Below are positions 1 through 6,350 of a stretch of DNA of 6,416 nucleotides, piece by piece. Origin of the DNA: Firmicutes bacterium UBA2595 (GTDB lineage: Bacteria; Bacillota; Thermincolia; Thermincolales; UBA2595); assembly GCA_002339745.1 (NCBI GenBank), contig DDKP01000038.1, positions 986 to 7,401 on the forward strand, read 5' to 3'. The position numbers and the translations under genes were made by a program. Below the pieces are notes generated by a model. The model was not told the DNA's origin, did not search any database, and saw only the letters and a list, made by a program, of their open reading frames with translations. Position 1 is the stretch's first letter, and every line of letters starts with the position of its first letter.

Positions 1-2823
1 CCTGGGGATGTCCAGCCCAGCTGCTACCAGCGCTTTATACATGGCCATGGAAAAATCGGCATCGACACCCATAACTTCCCCTGTGGATTTCATCTCCGGA
101 CCGAGGGAAGTATCAACCTGAGACAGCTTGGCAAAGGAGAATACCGGCGCCTTCACGGCGGTATAATCAGGAGCAGGGTACAGGCCTCCCTTATAACCCA
201 GTTCCTTCAGCTTCTTGCCCAGGATCATCTTGGTAGCAAGGTTGACCATGGGTACCCCTGTTATCTTGCTCAGGTAAGGAACGGTCCGGGAAGAACGCGG
301 GTTGACTTCCAGGACATAAATCCGGTCTTCGTGCAGGACATATTGAATATTAATCAGTCCCTTGACCTCAAGGGCCCGGGCCAGCCTGGTGGTATAATCC
401 ACCAGTTCCTCGACCTGTTTGTCAGTCAGGCTCCTGGCCGGATAAACAGCCGTACTGTCTCCCGAGTGAACCCCCGCCCTTTCAATGTGCTCCATGATTC
501 CAGGAATCAGTACATCTTCGCCGTCCGATACGGCGTCAACCTCTATTTCCTTTCCAATCATGTACTTATCCACCAGGACAGGATGTTCTGATGAAGCCTT
601 AACGGCAGATGTCATGTATTCCATGAGTTCATCCTGGTTATATACGATTTCCATGGCCCGGCCGCCCAATACATACGATGGGCGGACCAGCACCGGGAAA
701 CCGATTTCTTCGGCAATCTTCCGGGCCCCTTCCACCGATGTGGCGGTCCTGCCCGGCGGCTTAGGAATGTCCAGTTCCATAAGAAGGCGGTCGAACTTGT
801 CTCGGTCTTCAGCCATGTCAATGTACTTGACATCTGTTCCGAGAATTTTTACCCCGGCATTGGCCAGGGGTCCTGCCAGGTTGATAGCGGTCTGGCCCCC
901 GAACTGGACAACCACTCCCTCCGGTTTTTCAAGCTCAATAATGTTGAGGACGTCCTCGGGAATCAACGGCTCAAAATACAACCGGTCCGAAGTATCGAAA
1001 TCGGTACTGACCGTTTCGGGGTTGTTGTTGATGATAATTGTCTCAATCCCCTCTTCCCGGAGGGACCACACCGAGTGGACCGAACAATAATCAAACTCTA
1101 TACCCTGCCCGATACGGATGGGACCTGACCCCAGGACGACGGCTTTCCGCCTGTTGGTGGGAACGGCCTCATTCTCCTGTTCGTAAGCGGAATAATAATA
1201 CGGGGTAACCGCCTCGAATTCCGCGGCACAGGTGTCAACCATCTTGTAAACCGGTCTCAAACCGTAACCTAACCTGATTTTTCTTATTTCCTCTTCCGGC
1301 ATGCCGGTAAGCTGGGCCATGTATTTATCGGGGAAGCCCAGCAGTTTTGCCCGGGACATTACCTCTCCGGTAAGATAAACTGCCCCTTCGGCTTTTACCC
1401 CTTTGACCAGTTCTGCCTCAAATTCCACTATGTTTTTCATCTTTTCCAGGAACCAGATGTCTATTTTCGTCATGTCATAGAGGACGTCAACGGGAATTCC
1501 CCTTCTTAAGCCCTCCGCGGCGGCAAATATCCTCTCGTCATCGGCGCTTCTGAGCTTATTTTCCAGCTCTTCCAGGGAAACCTGCTCTATACCTTTCAAA
1601 TACAGACCGTAAAGTCCTATCTCCAGCGAGCGGACCGCCTTCATCAGGGCAGCCTCGAAGGTACGGTCGATAGCCATAACCTCACCGGTAGCCTTCATTT
1701 GGGTACCCAGGACCCGGTCGGCAGAGGCAAACTTGTCAAACGGCCAGCGGGGTATCTTAACCACTACGTAATCCAGGGCCGGCTCAAATGCCGCATAAGT
1801 CTGGCCTGTCACCGCGTTACGGATTTCGTCCAGGGTCAGGCCGATGGCAATTTTAGACGCCACTTTGGCAATGGGGAACCCGGTAGCCTTTGAAGCCAGG
1901 GCGCTGGACCGGGATACACGGGGGTTAACCTCGATGACCACATATTCAAAACTGTTTGGATTTAAAGCAAACTGGACGTTACACCCTCCTTCAATTCCCA
2001 GGGCTCTGATTATCTTTAACGACGCGGACCTTAACAACTGATATTCTTTATCGGCCAATGTCTGGGAAGGAGCCACCACAATGCTGTCCCCGGTATGGAT
2101 TCCCACCGCATCGATGTTTTCCATGTTGCAGATGGTGATGCAGTTGTCGTTACTGTCCCTGACCACCTCGTACTCAATTTCTTTCCAGCCAGCTACACTG
2201 CGTTCAATCAGGCACTGGCCAATCATGCTCAGCTTCAGGCCTTTCGTGGCAGTTGCCCTGAGTTCTTCAGGATTATGGGCAATACCCCCTCCAGTACCTC
2301 CCAAAGTATAGGCGGGGCGGACAATTACCGGGTAACCGATCTTTTCGGCAAATTCGATAGCAGCGTCAACACTTTCCACAATAGCGCTTTCCGGAATAGG
2401 TTCCCCGATCTCCTGCATCATAGCCTTGAACATCTCACGGTCTTCTGCCTTCTTAATCGTTTCCAGGGGAGTGCCCAGGAGAGCGACCCCTTCTTCTCTC
2501 AGAATTCCCCGCTCAGCCAACGCTACCGCAATATTAAGCCCAACCTGTCCGCCCAGGGTAGGCAGCAAACCGTCAGGCTTCTCCTGCCTGATAATCTTGG
2601 TCACAAATTCGGGAGTGAGAGGTTCAATATACACCCTATCGGCAATATTGGCGTCAGTCATAATAGTTGCCGGGTTGCTGTTGACCAGGACTACTTCCAT
2701 ACCTTCTTCCTTTAAAGCCCGGCAGGCCTGGGTTCCGGCATAGTCAAATTCCGCCGCCTGGCCGATTATGATGGGGCCGGAACCTATAACCATTACTTTC
2801 TTGATCCCTTTCCTGATGGGCAT
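1..2823 (-). CDS. carB: Carbamoyl-phosphate synthase large subunit, C-terminus cut by window edge
   Basis: Cytosolic large (synthetase) subunit of carbamoyl-phosphate synthase. It uses bicarbonate, two ATP and the ammonia supplied by CarA to make carbamoyl phosphate for PyrB and for arginine synthesis. The reading frame is open from the ATG at 2823 to base 1, giving 941 residues starting MPIRKGIKKVMVIGSGP. The duplicated architecture is clear. Half 1 has GSGPIIIGQAAEFDY (14-28), RPAYTLGGTGGG (169-180) and the metal-binding EVNPR (298-302). Half 2 repeats this with GSGPIRIGQGIEFDY (565-579), RPSYVLGGRAMEI (714-726) and EVNPR (839-843). The oligomerisation region lies between the halves (about 400-550). 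Family members run to about 1070 residues, so roughly 130 residues, the MGS-like allosteric domain that binds UMP and other effectors, lie beyond the left edge. This is a window cut, not a truncation. The start sits 4 nt after the carA stop with a strong ribosome binding site. Confidence 0.97.
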   Translation of the reverse strand, partial: MPIRKGIKKVMVIGSGPIIIGQAAEFDYAGTQACRALKEEGMEVVLVNSNPATIMTDANIADRVYIEPLTPEFVTKIIRQEKPDGLLPTLGGQVGLNIAVALAERGILREEGVALLGTPLETIKKAEDREMFKAMMQEIGEPIPESAIVESVDAAIEFAEKIGYPVIVRPAYTLGGTGGGIAHNPEELRATATKGLKLSMIGQCLIERSVAGWKEIEYEVVRDSNDNCITICNMENIDAVGIHTGDSIVVAPSQTLADKEYQLLRSASLKIIRALGIEGGCNVQFALNPNSFEYVVIEVNPRVSRSSALASKATGFPIAKVASKIAIGLTLDEIRNAVTGQTYAAFEPALDYVVVKIPRWPFDKFASADRVLGTQMKATGEVMAIDRTFEAALMKAVRSLEIGLYGLYLKGIEQVSLEELENKLRSADDERIFAAAEGLRRGIPVDVLYDMTKIDIWFLEKMKNIVEFEAELVKGVKAEGAVYLTGEVMSRAKLLGFPDKYMAQLTGMPEEEIRKIRLGYGLRPVYKMVDTCAAEFEAVTPYYYSAYEQENEAVPTNRRKAVVLGSGPIRIGQGIEFDYCSVHSVWSLREEGIETIIINNNPETVSTDFDTSDRLYFEPLIPEDVLNIIELEKPEGVVVQFGGQTAINLAGPLANAGVKILGTDVKYIDMAEDRDKFDRLLMELDIPKPPGRTATSVEGARKIAEEIGFPVLVRPSYVLGGRAMEIVYNQDELMEYMTSAVKASSEHPVLVDKYMIGKEIEVDAVSDGEDVLIPGIMEHIERAGVHSGDSTAVYPARSLTDKQVEELVDYTTRLARALEVKGLINIQYVLHEDRIYVLEVNPRSSRTVPYLSKITGVPMVNLATKMILGKKLKELGYKGGLYPAPDYTAVKAPVFSFAKLSQVDTSLGPEMKSTGEVMGVDADFSMAMYKALVAAGLDIPR

Positions 2824-2827
2824 CCGC

Positions 2828-3910
2828 TTACCTCCTCTCCTGCTTTATAAGGTCAATAAACTGGTCAAACAGGTAGTTCGAATCCCATGGCCCCGGCGAG
2901 GCCTCAGGGTGATACTGGACCGAAAACAAGGGCAGCGAGCGGTGCCTCAATCCTTCTACGGTATTATCATTGAGGTTGATATGGGAAACCACTATGTCTC
3001 CCTGCGGTATTGAACAGGCATCCACGGCATACCCGTGGTTCTGGGAAGTTATATGCACCCTCCCTGAAGCCAGGTCTTTTACCGGGTGGTTAGCGCCGCG
3101 GTGACCGAACTTGAGCTTATACGTTGTTCCTCCCAGGGCAAGGCCCAGTATCTGGTGCCCCAGGCAGATGCCGAACATAGGTCTTTTACCGATCAGCTGT
3201 CGCACGGTATTAACCGCATAATCAGCGCCGGCCGGGTCGCCGGGTCCGTTGGAGAGCATGATGCCATCCGGATCCATAGCCAGGACCTGTTGGGCCGTTG
3301 TCGTGGCAGGCACCACTGTCACTTCACAGCCCAGGCTGTGAAGTGACCTGGCAATATTGTGTTTGGCCCCGAAATCCATCAGGACAATCCTGTAACCGTC
3401 ATTAGACAACGTGTAGCTCTCCTGAATGGTCACCTGCAGGACATGGTCCCGACGCGTAAGGTCGGGATGACCCGTCAGCCTTTTCTTCAGGGCTTCCACA
3501 TCTATACTTTCCCCGGTGGCAATCACTCCACCCATGGTCCCGTGATCGCGCAACCTCCTGGTGAGCGCCCTGGTGTCTATGCCGCAGATCGCGGGAATCC
3601 CGTTTTCCCTGAGGTACTGGTCCACCGTCTTTTCAGACCTCCAGTTGCTGGGGTATTCACAAAACTCCCTGACCACAAAACCGAGGACAAAGGGTTTTCT
3701 TGATTCAAAGTCATCCGGGTTAATCCCGTAATTGCCAATCAGCGGATATGTCATAGTCACAATCTGCCCAAAGTACGAAGGATCGGTAAGGATTTCCTGG
3801 TAACCGGTCATACTGGTGTTGAATACCACCTCACCGAAATTTTCGCCTTCGGCGCCGAATCCCTTTCCTTCAAAAACTGTCCCGTCCTCAAGGATTAATA
3901 CCGCTTTCAT
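2828..3910 (-). CDS. carA: Carbamoyl-phosphate synthase small (glutamine amidotransferase) subunit
   Basis: Small subunit of carbamoyl-phosphate synthase, cytosolic. It hydrolyses glutamine and channels ammonia to CarB. Its 360 residues match the family length (about 360-380). The N-terminal CPSase small-chain domain (about 1-135) includes FNTSMTGYQEILTDPSY (30-46) and the conserved GIDTRALTRRLR (110-121). The C-terminal class I glutamine amidotransferase domain (about 172-358) carries NGPGDP (221-226), the nucleophile Cys249 in GICLGHQ, TSQNHGYAVD (288-297), and the catalytic His334 and Glu336 in HPEAS. All three catalytic residues are present, so it should be active. The ATG at 3910 is preceded by GGAGGG with 7 nt spacing. 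A 44-nt gap separates it from the pyrC stop; it holds this binding site and only a weak 5-bp hairpin, with no evident terminator or promoter. I infer cotranscription with pyrC and carB. Confidence 0.97.
   Translation of the reverse strand: MKAVLILEDGTVFEGKGFGAEGENFGEVVFNTSMTGYQEILTDPSYFGQIVTMTYPLIGNYGINPDDFESRKPFVLGFVVREFCEYPSNWRSEKTVDQYLRENGIPAICGIDTRALTRRLRDHGTMGGVIATGESIDVEALKKRLTGHPDLTRRDHVLQVTIQESYTLSNDGYRIVLMDFGAKHNIARSLHSLGCEVTVVPATTTAQQVLAMDPDGIMLSNGPGDPAGADYAVNTVRQLIGKRPMFGICLGHQILGLALGGTTYKLKFGHRGANHPVKDLASGRVHITSQNHGYAVDACSIPQGDIVVSHINLNDNTVEGLRHRSLPLFSVQYHPEASPGPWDSNYLFDQFIDLIKQERR
2831..2836 (-). promoter_or_regulatory. carB ribosome binding site inside the carA 3' end
   Basis: The minus strand reads AGGAGG, then TAAGCGG (7 nt), then ATG. 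The AGGAGG is also the last two sense codons of carA (Arg-Arg) and the TAA is the carA stop, so carB initiation uses carA coding sequence. This fixes the carB start and suggests translational coupling, which would help equal production of the two subunits of one enzyme. Confidence 0.85.
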
Positions 3911-3954
3911 GAAAAATCCCTCCAGAATTTTTTCTGTCGACTAAAACCCGTTTG

Positions 3955-5244
3955 TTATACAATGAGTCTCCGGTCTCTCATCACAATCCTGCCGCCAACT
4001 ATCGTCACCACAGGCAGACCTGATAGTTCCCACCCGTCAAAGGGCGAGTTTTTTCCCTTTGAGACAAACTTGTTAACATCCACGGTTTCTTTTAACTCGG
4101 GGTCCACTATAGTGATATCGGCGTCAGCCCCTATGTCCAGGCGGCCCTTGTCAAGGCACAGGATGCGGGCCGGGTTGCAACTCATCTTCCGGACCAGTTC
4201 CTCGACACTGAGGATTCCGGGGGCAACCAGTTCTTTGAATGCCAGTCCGACAGCTGTCTCCAGGCCAACCATTCCAAAGGGGGCATAGTTGTACTCCACA
4301 TCCTTCTCTTCTGATGTATGGGGCGCGTGGTCGGTGGCAATTACGTCAATGGTCCCGTCACGCAAGCCTTCCTTAACGGCCCTGACATCAACGGCGTCCC
4401 GAAGGGGTGGGTTCACCTTGGTACTGGTGTCATAACCACCGACGGCCTCGTCGGTAAGGGTGAAGTGGTGGGGTGTCGCTTCTGCTGTTACTTTTATTCC
4501 CTTCTTCTTTGCCATTCTAATAAGTTCCACAGAACCTGCCGTACTGACATGGGCAATGTGCACCCTGGCCCCTGTAAGCTCCGCCAGCATTATATCCCTG
4601 GCCACCATTATTTCTTCGGCCGCCGGTGTGATTCCCTTAAGTCCATAAACCGTGGAATAATAGCCTTCATGCATAACTCCCTCGGCTACAAGGTTGAGAT
4701 CTTCACAGTGAGAGATTACCGGGAGGTCGAACATCCGGGCATACTGCATGGCCAGCCTCATTACCTGGGCGTTCATTACCGGATGCCCGTCATCGGATAC
4801 GGCCACTGCTCCAGCCTGCTTCATGTCTCCTATCTCAGCCAGTTCTGCTCCCTCCGAACACTTTGTAATGGCTCCTATAGGGTAAACGTTGACAACTCCC
4901 CCGGATTCAGCCCTGGTCTTAACAAATTCCACCAAGGCCCGGTTATCCACCACAGGTTTGGTGTTGGGCATGCATGCTACGCCGGTAAAACCTCCCATAG
5001 CCGCAGCCCTGGTCCCGGTGGCTATTGTTTCCTTGGCCTCCAGGCCTGGTTCTCTCAGGTGGACATGCATGTCAATCAAACCCGGCATTACCAGTTTGCC
5101 TTTTGCGTTAATGACCTCGGCGCCGATTTCCCTGATATCCTGTCCGACAGCCGAAATCTTACCGTTGCTCACAAAAATGTCAGCCACCTGGTAAAGCTTG
5201 TTGGCCGGGTCTATTACCGTGCCGCCTTTAACCAACAGTTTCAT
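3955..5244 (-). CDS. pyrC: Dihydroorotase, class I (PyrC)
   Basis: Cytosolic zinc enzyme of the amidohydrolase superfamily that cyclises N-carbamoyl-aspartate to L-dihydroorotate, the third step of UMP synthesis. Its 429 residues match Gram-positive class I enzymes (about 428). A small beta domain made of the N- and C-terminal ends (about 1-52 and 370-429) flanks a TIM-barrel catalytic domain. Expected metal ligands are His60 and His62 in DMHVHLREPG, Asp151 in SDDGHP, His179 in SHCEDL, His232 in AHVSTAGS and Asp305 in ATDHAPH. The Asp151 bridging position in place of a carboxylated lysine is typical of class I. Arg64 in HLREPG and Asn94 in MPNTKP are the expected substrate contacts. Allantoinase and hydantoinase are relatives, but the motifs and operon position favour dihydroorotase. 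The start overlaps pyrB by 17 nt and has a very strong ribosome binding site. Confidence 0.97.
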   Translation of the reverse strand: MKLLVKGGTVIDPANKLYQVADIFVSNGKISAVGQDIREIGAEVINAKGKLVMPGLIDMHVHLREPGLEAKETIATGTRAAAMGGFTGVACMPNTKPVVDNRALVEFVKTRAESGGVVNVYPIGAITKCSEGAELAEIGDMKQAGAVAVSDDGHPVMNAQVMRLAMQYARMFDLPVISHCEDLNLVAEGVMHEGYYSTVYGLKGITPAAEEIMVARDIMLAELTGARVHIAHVSTAGSVELIRMAKKKGIKVTAEATPHHFTLTDEAVGGYDTSTKVNPPLRDAVDVRAVKEGLRDGTIDVIATDHAPHTSEEKDVEYNYAPFGMVGLETAVGLAFKELVAPGILSVEELVRKMSCNPARILCLDKGRLDIGADADITIVDPELKETVDVNKFVSKGKNSPFDGWELSGLPVVTIVGGRIVMRDRRLIV

Positions 5245-6169
5245 GAGGGTTACCTCCTCCCGCCAGCAGGTATAGCAGGGCCATCCTGACAGCCACTCCG
5301 TTTGTTACCTGTTCATTGATGACTGACTGGACACAGTCAGCCATTTCAGGCGCTATTTCAACCCCCCGGTTCATGGGACCGGGGTGCATGATAATTACAT
5401 CCGGTCGGGCCAATTTGACCCTTTCGGGGGTTAAACTGAAAAGCCTGGCATATTCCCTGATGGTGGGAAAGAGGCCTTTCTGCTGCCGTTCCAGTTGGAT
5501 TCGCAGTACCATAATGATATCAGCATCCCGCAGGCCTTCCTCGGGAGAGGTATATGCCGTGACGCCGAGTTTTTCGATATCGGGGGGAATCAGTGTGGAA
5601 GGACCGATCACCCGGACTTCTGCTCCCATCCTGGTAAGCCCCCAAATATTGGACCGAGCCACCCGGCTGTGCAGGATATCGCCTACAATGGCGATCCTGA
5701 GCCCTCGTATCCTGCCTTTCTTCTCCTTGATTGTAAACATGTCCAGCAGGGCCTGGGTCGGATGTTCGTGGAAACCGTCTCCTGCGTTAATCACGGACAC
5801 AGACAAGTGTTTGGCCAATATATGGGGAGCCCCTGCCGCGGAGTGCCTGATCACCACCACATCGGCTCCCATCACCTCAAGGGTTTTGGCCGTATCCTTT
5901 AAAGTTTCGCCTTTAACCACGCTGCTGGTGGATGTGCTGATATTGATGGTGTCAGCGCTCATGTATTTCCCGGCCAGTTCAAAAGAGGTCCTAGTCCTGG
6001 TACTGGGCTCATAAAAGAGGTTGATTACAACCTTCCCCCTTAGAGCGGGCACTTTCTTAATCTGCCTACGGAGAATATCTTTCATAGGCTCTGCCGTCTC
6101 CAGAATTAACTGAATCTCTTCTGCTGTCAGGTCCTTCATCCCCAGAAGGTCTTTTCTGTTCAGGCCCAA
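5228..6169 (-). CDS. pyrB: Aspartate carbamoyltransferase catalytic subunit
   Basis: Joins carbamoyl phosphate to aspartate to give N-carbamoyl-L-aspartate, the committed step of pyrimidine synthesis; the family acts as a cytosolic trimer. The call uses the TTG at 6169 (313 aa); an ATG two codons upstream (6175) would give 315 aa. Numbering from the TTG, the carbamoyl-phosphate domain has FYEPSTRTRTSF (52-63, with Ser56-Thr57-Arg58-Thr59), the Ser82...Lys86 loop reaching into the neighbouring subunit's site, Arg108 in VIRHSAAG, and His136 and Gln139 in HEHPTQ. The aspartate domain has Arg169, Arg223 and Gln225 in LRIQ, and HPGPMNRG (262-269). All catalytic positions known from E. coli PyrB have a counterpart, so it is intact. 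No pyrI regulatory subunit gene is present between pyrB and pyrC, as expected for the Gram-positive type. The LRIQ and HPGPMNRG motifs argue against ornithine carbamoyltransferase. It is the first gene after the attenuator and overlaps pyrC by 17 nt. Confidence 0.96.
   Translation of the reverse strand: MGLNRKDLLGMKDLTAEEIQLILETAEPMKDILRRQIKKVPALRGKVVINLFYEPSTRTRTSFELAGKYMSADTINISTSTSSVVKGETLKDTAKTLEVMGADVVVIRHSAAGAPHILAKHLSVSVINAGDGFHEHPTQALLDMFTIKEKKGRIRGLRIAIVGDILHSRVARSNIWGLTRMGAEVRVIGPSTLIPPDIEKLGVTAYTSPEEGLRDADIIMVLRIQLERQQKGLFPTIREYARLFSLTPERVKLARPDVIIMHPGPMNRGVEIAPEMADCVQSVINEQVTNGVAVRMALLYLLAGGGNPHETVG
5253..5260 (-). promoter_or_regulatory. pyrC ribosome binding site inside pyrB
   Basis: The minus strand reads GGAGGAGG, then TAACCCTC (8 nt), then the pyrC ATG at 5244-5242. 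In the pyrB frame this segment encodes part of the C-terminal Gly-Gly-Gly-Asn run. It fixes the pyrC start and makes coupling between pyrB termination and pyrC initiation likely. Confidence 0.85.
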
Positions 6170-6176
6170 TGTCATT

Positions 6177-6182
6177 CCCTCC
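6177..6182 (-). promoter_or_regulatory. pyrB ribosome binding site that favours a TTG start
   Basis: The minus strand reads GGAGGG, then AATGACA, then TTG. From the core GGAGG the gap is 2 nt to the ATG at 6175 but 8 nt to the in-frame TTG at 6169. Usual spacing is about 5-10 nt, so the TTG is the better start. No start codon lies further upstream in frame before a TAA stop at about 6215, so a longer N-terminus is excluded. Confidence 0.65.
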
Positions 6183-6188
6183 CGGCTA

Positions 6189-6255
6189 AGCGGCCAGCGG
6201 TCAGCGCCAGCAGCTTAATATCAATTTGAGTGTTTGGAACCGGCCACTGGCCGCT
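6189..6255 (-). promoter_or_regulatory. Long-range GC-rich stem in the pyrB leader, function unknown
   Basis: In the transcript, AGCGGCCAGTGG (6255-6244) can pair with CCGCTGGCCGCT (6200-6189) over 12 bp with a single G-U pair, enclosing a 43-nt loop. The stem starts 3 nt after the U-tract of the attenuator terminator and ends 6 nt before the pyrB ribosome binding site. A short local hairpin, CGGCC-AGT-GGCCG (6253-6241), competes for the 5' arm. The pairing is seen in the sequence. A role in mRNA stability or in pyrB initiation is inference. The stretch 6176-6258 carries no gene that I can support. Confidence 0.45.
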
Positions 6256-6258
6256 AAC

Positions 6259-6293
6259 AAAAAACTCCTTACCGGCCCGGAGCCAATAAGGAG
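6259..6293 (-). terminator. Intrinsic terminator of the pyr attenuator
   Basis: The transcript arm CTCCTTATTGGC (6293-6282) pairs with GCCGGTAAGGAG (6276-6265) over 12 bp, including two adjacent U-G pairs, around a 5-nt loop TCCGG, followed by six U (6264-6259). This is a textbook Rho-independent terminator placed before pyrB. Its 5' arm is shared with the antiterminator, so the two structures exclude each other. Predicted outcome: it forms when PyrR with UMP holds the upstream hairpin, stopping transcription after pyrR. Confidence 0.92.
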
Positions 6294-6328
6294 GTAAATG
6301 CAAACAACGTCTACCCGCCCTTATTGGC
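6282..6328 (-). promoter_or_regulatory. Antiterminator pairing of the pyr attenuator
   Basis: The transcript segment GCCAATAAGG (6328-6319) is perfectly complementary to CCTTATTGGC (6291-6282): 10 uninterrupted Watson-Crick pairs separated by 27 nt. The 5' arm is the descending side of the PyrR hairpin and the 3' arm is most of the ascending side of the terminator. Formation of this helix therefore breaks both and allows read-through into pyrB. This is the default state expected when PyrR is not bound. Confidence 0.88.
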
Positions 6329-6350
6329 CTCACGGGACCAATTTAAAGGG
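6318..6350 (-). promoter_or_regulatory. PyrR-binding anti-antiterminator hairpin
   Basis: The transcript folds as a lower stem CCCTT/AAGGG (6350-6346 with 6322-6318), a 5' internal bulge TAA (6345-6343), an upper stem ATTGG/CCAAT (6342-6338 with 6327-6323), and a terminal segment TCCCGTGAGG (6337-6328). That segment agrees with the PyrR binding-loop consensus UCCNGNGAGG known from Bacillus pyr leaders. PyrR bound to UMP (or UTP) is expected to stabilise this hairpin and promote termination downstream. It begins directly after the pyrR stop codon. The assignment rests on the loop motif, the three-part switch architecture, and its position between pyrR and pyrB. Confidence 0.9.

Noticed and set aside
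485..1090. Plus-strand open frame (201 codons) antisense to carB.
   Set aside because: The carB frame is continuous through this interval with conserved residues at every expected place; the antisense product resembles nothing and lacks a convincing start site.
1..2823. Possibility that carB is broken, because no closed frame ends within the window.
   Set aside because: Codon-by-codon translation from 2823 to 1 gives 941 uninterrupted residues with all expected motifs; it simply runs off the window.
3923..3936. Small hairpin CAGAA/TTCTG in the pyrC-carA gap, considered as a terminator or control element.
   Set aside because: Only 5 A/T-rich pairs with a 4-nt loop and no downstream U-tract. 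It overlaps the carA ribosome binding site by a single base at its edge, too weak to claim a function.
4318..5289. Long plus-strand open frame (323 codons) antisense to pyrC.
   Set aside because: It is a shadow of pyrC codon usage: no ribosome binding site before its ATG, low-complexity Cys/His-rich translation with no family resemblance, and a full-length conserved enzyme on the other strand.
5316..6014. Plus-strand open frame (232 codons) antisense to pyrB.
   Set aside because: It is complementary to well-conserved pyrB motifs, and the translation is a serine/isoleucine-rich sequence typical of antisense frames.
6201..6243. Possible internal promoter before pyrB in the AT-richer part of the leader.
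   Set aside because: No pair of -35/-10-like boxes with sensible spacing could be recognised; the attenuator upstream implies read-through transcription from before pyrR.
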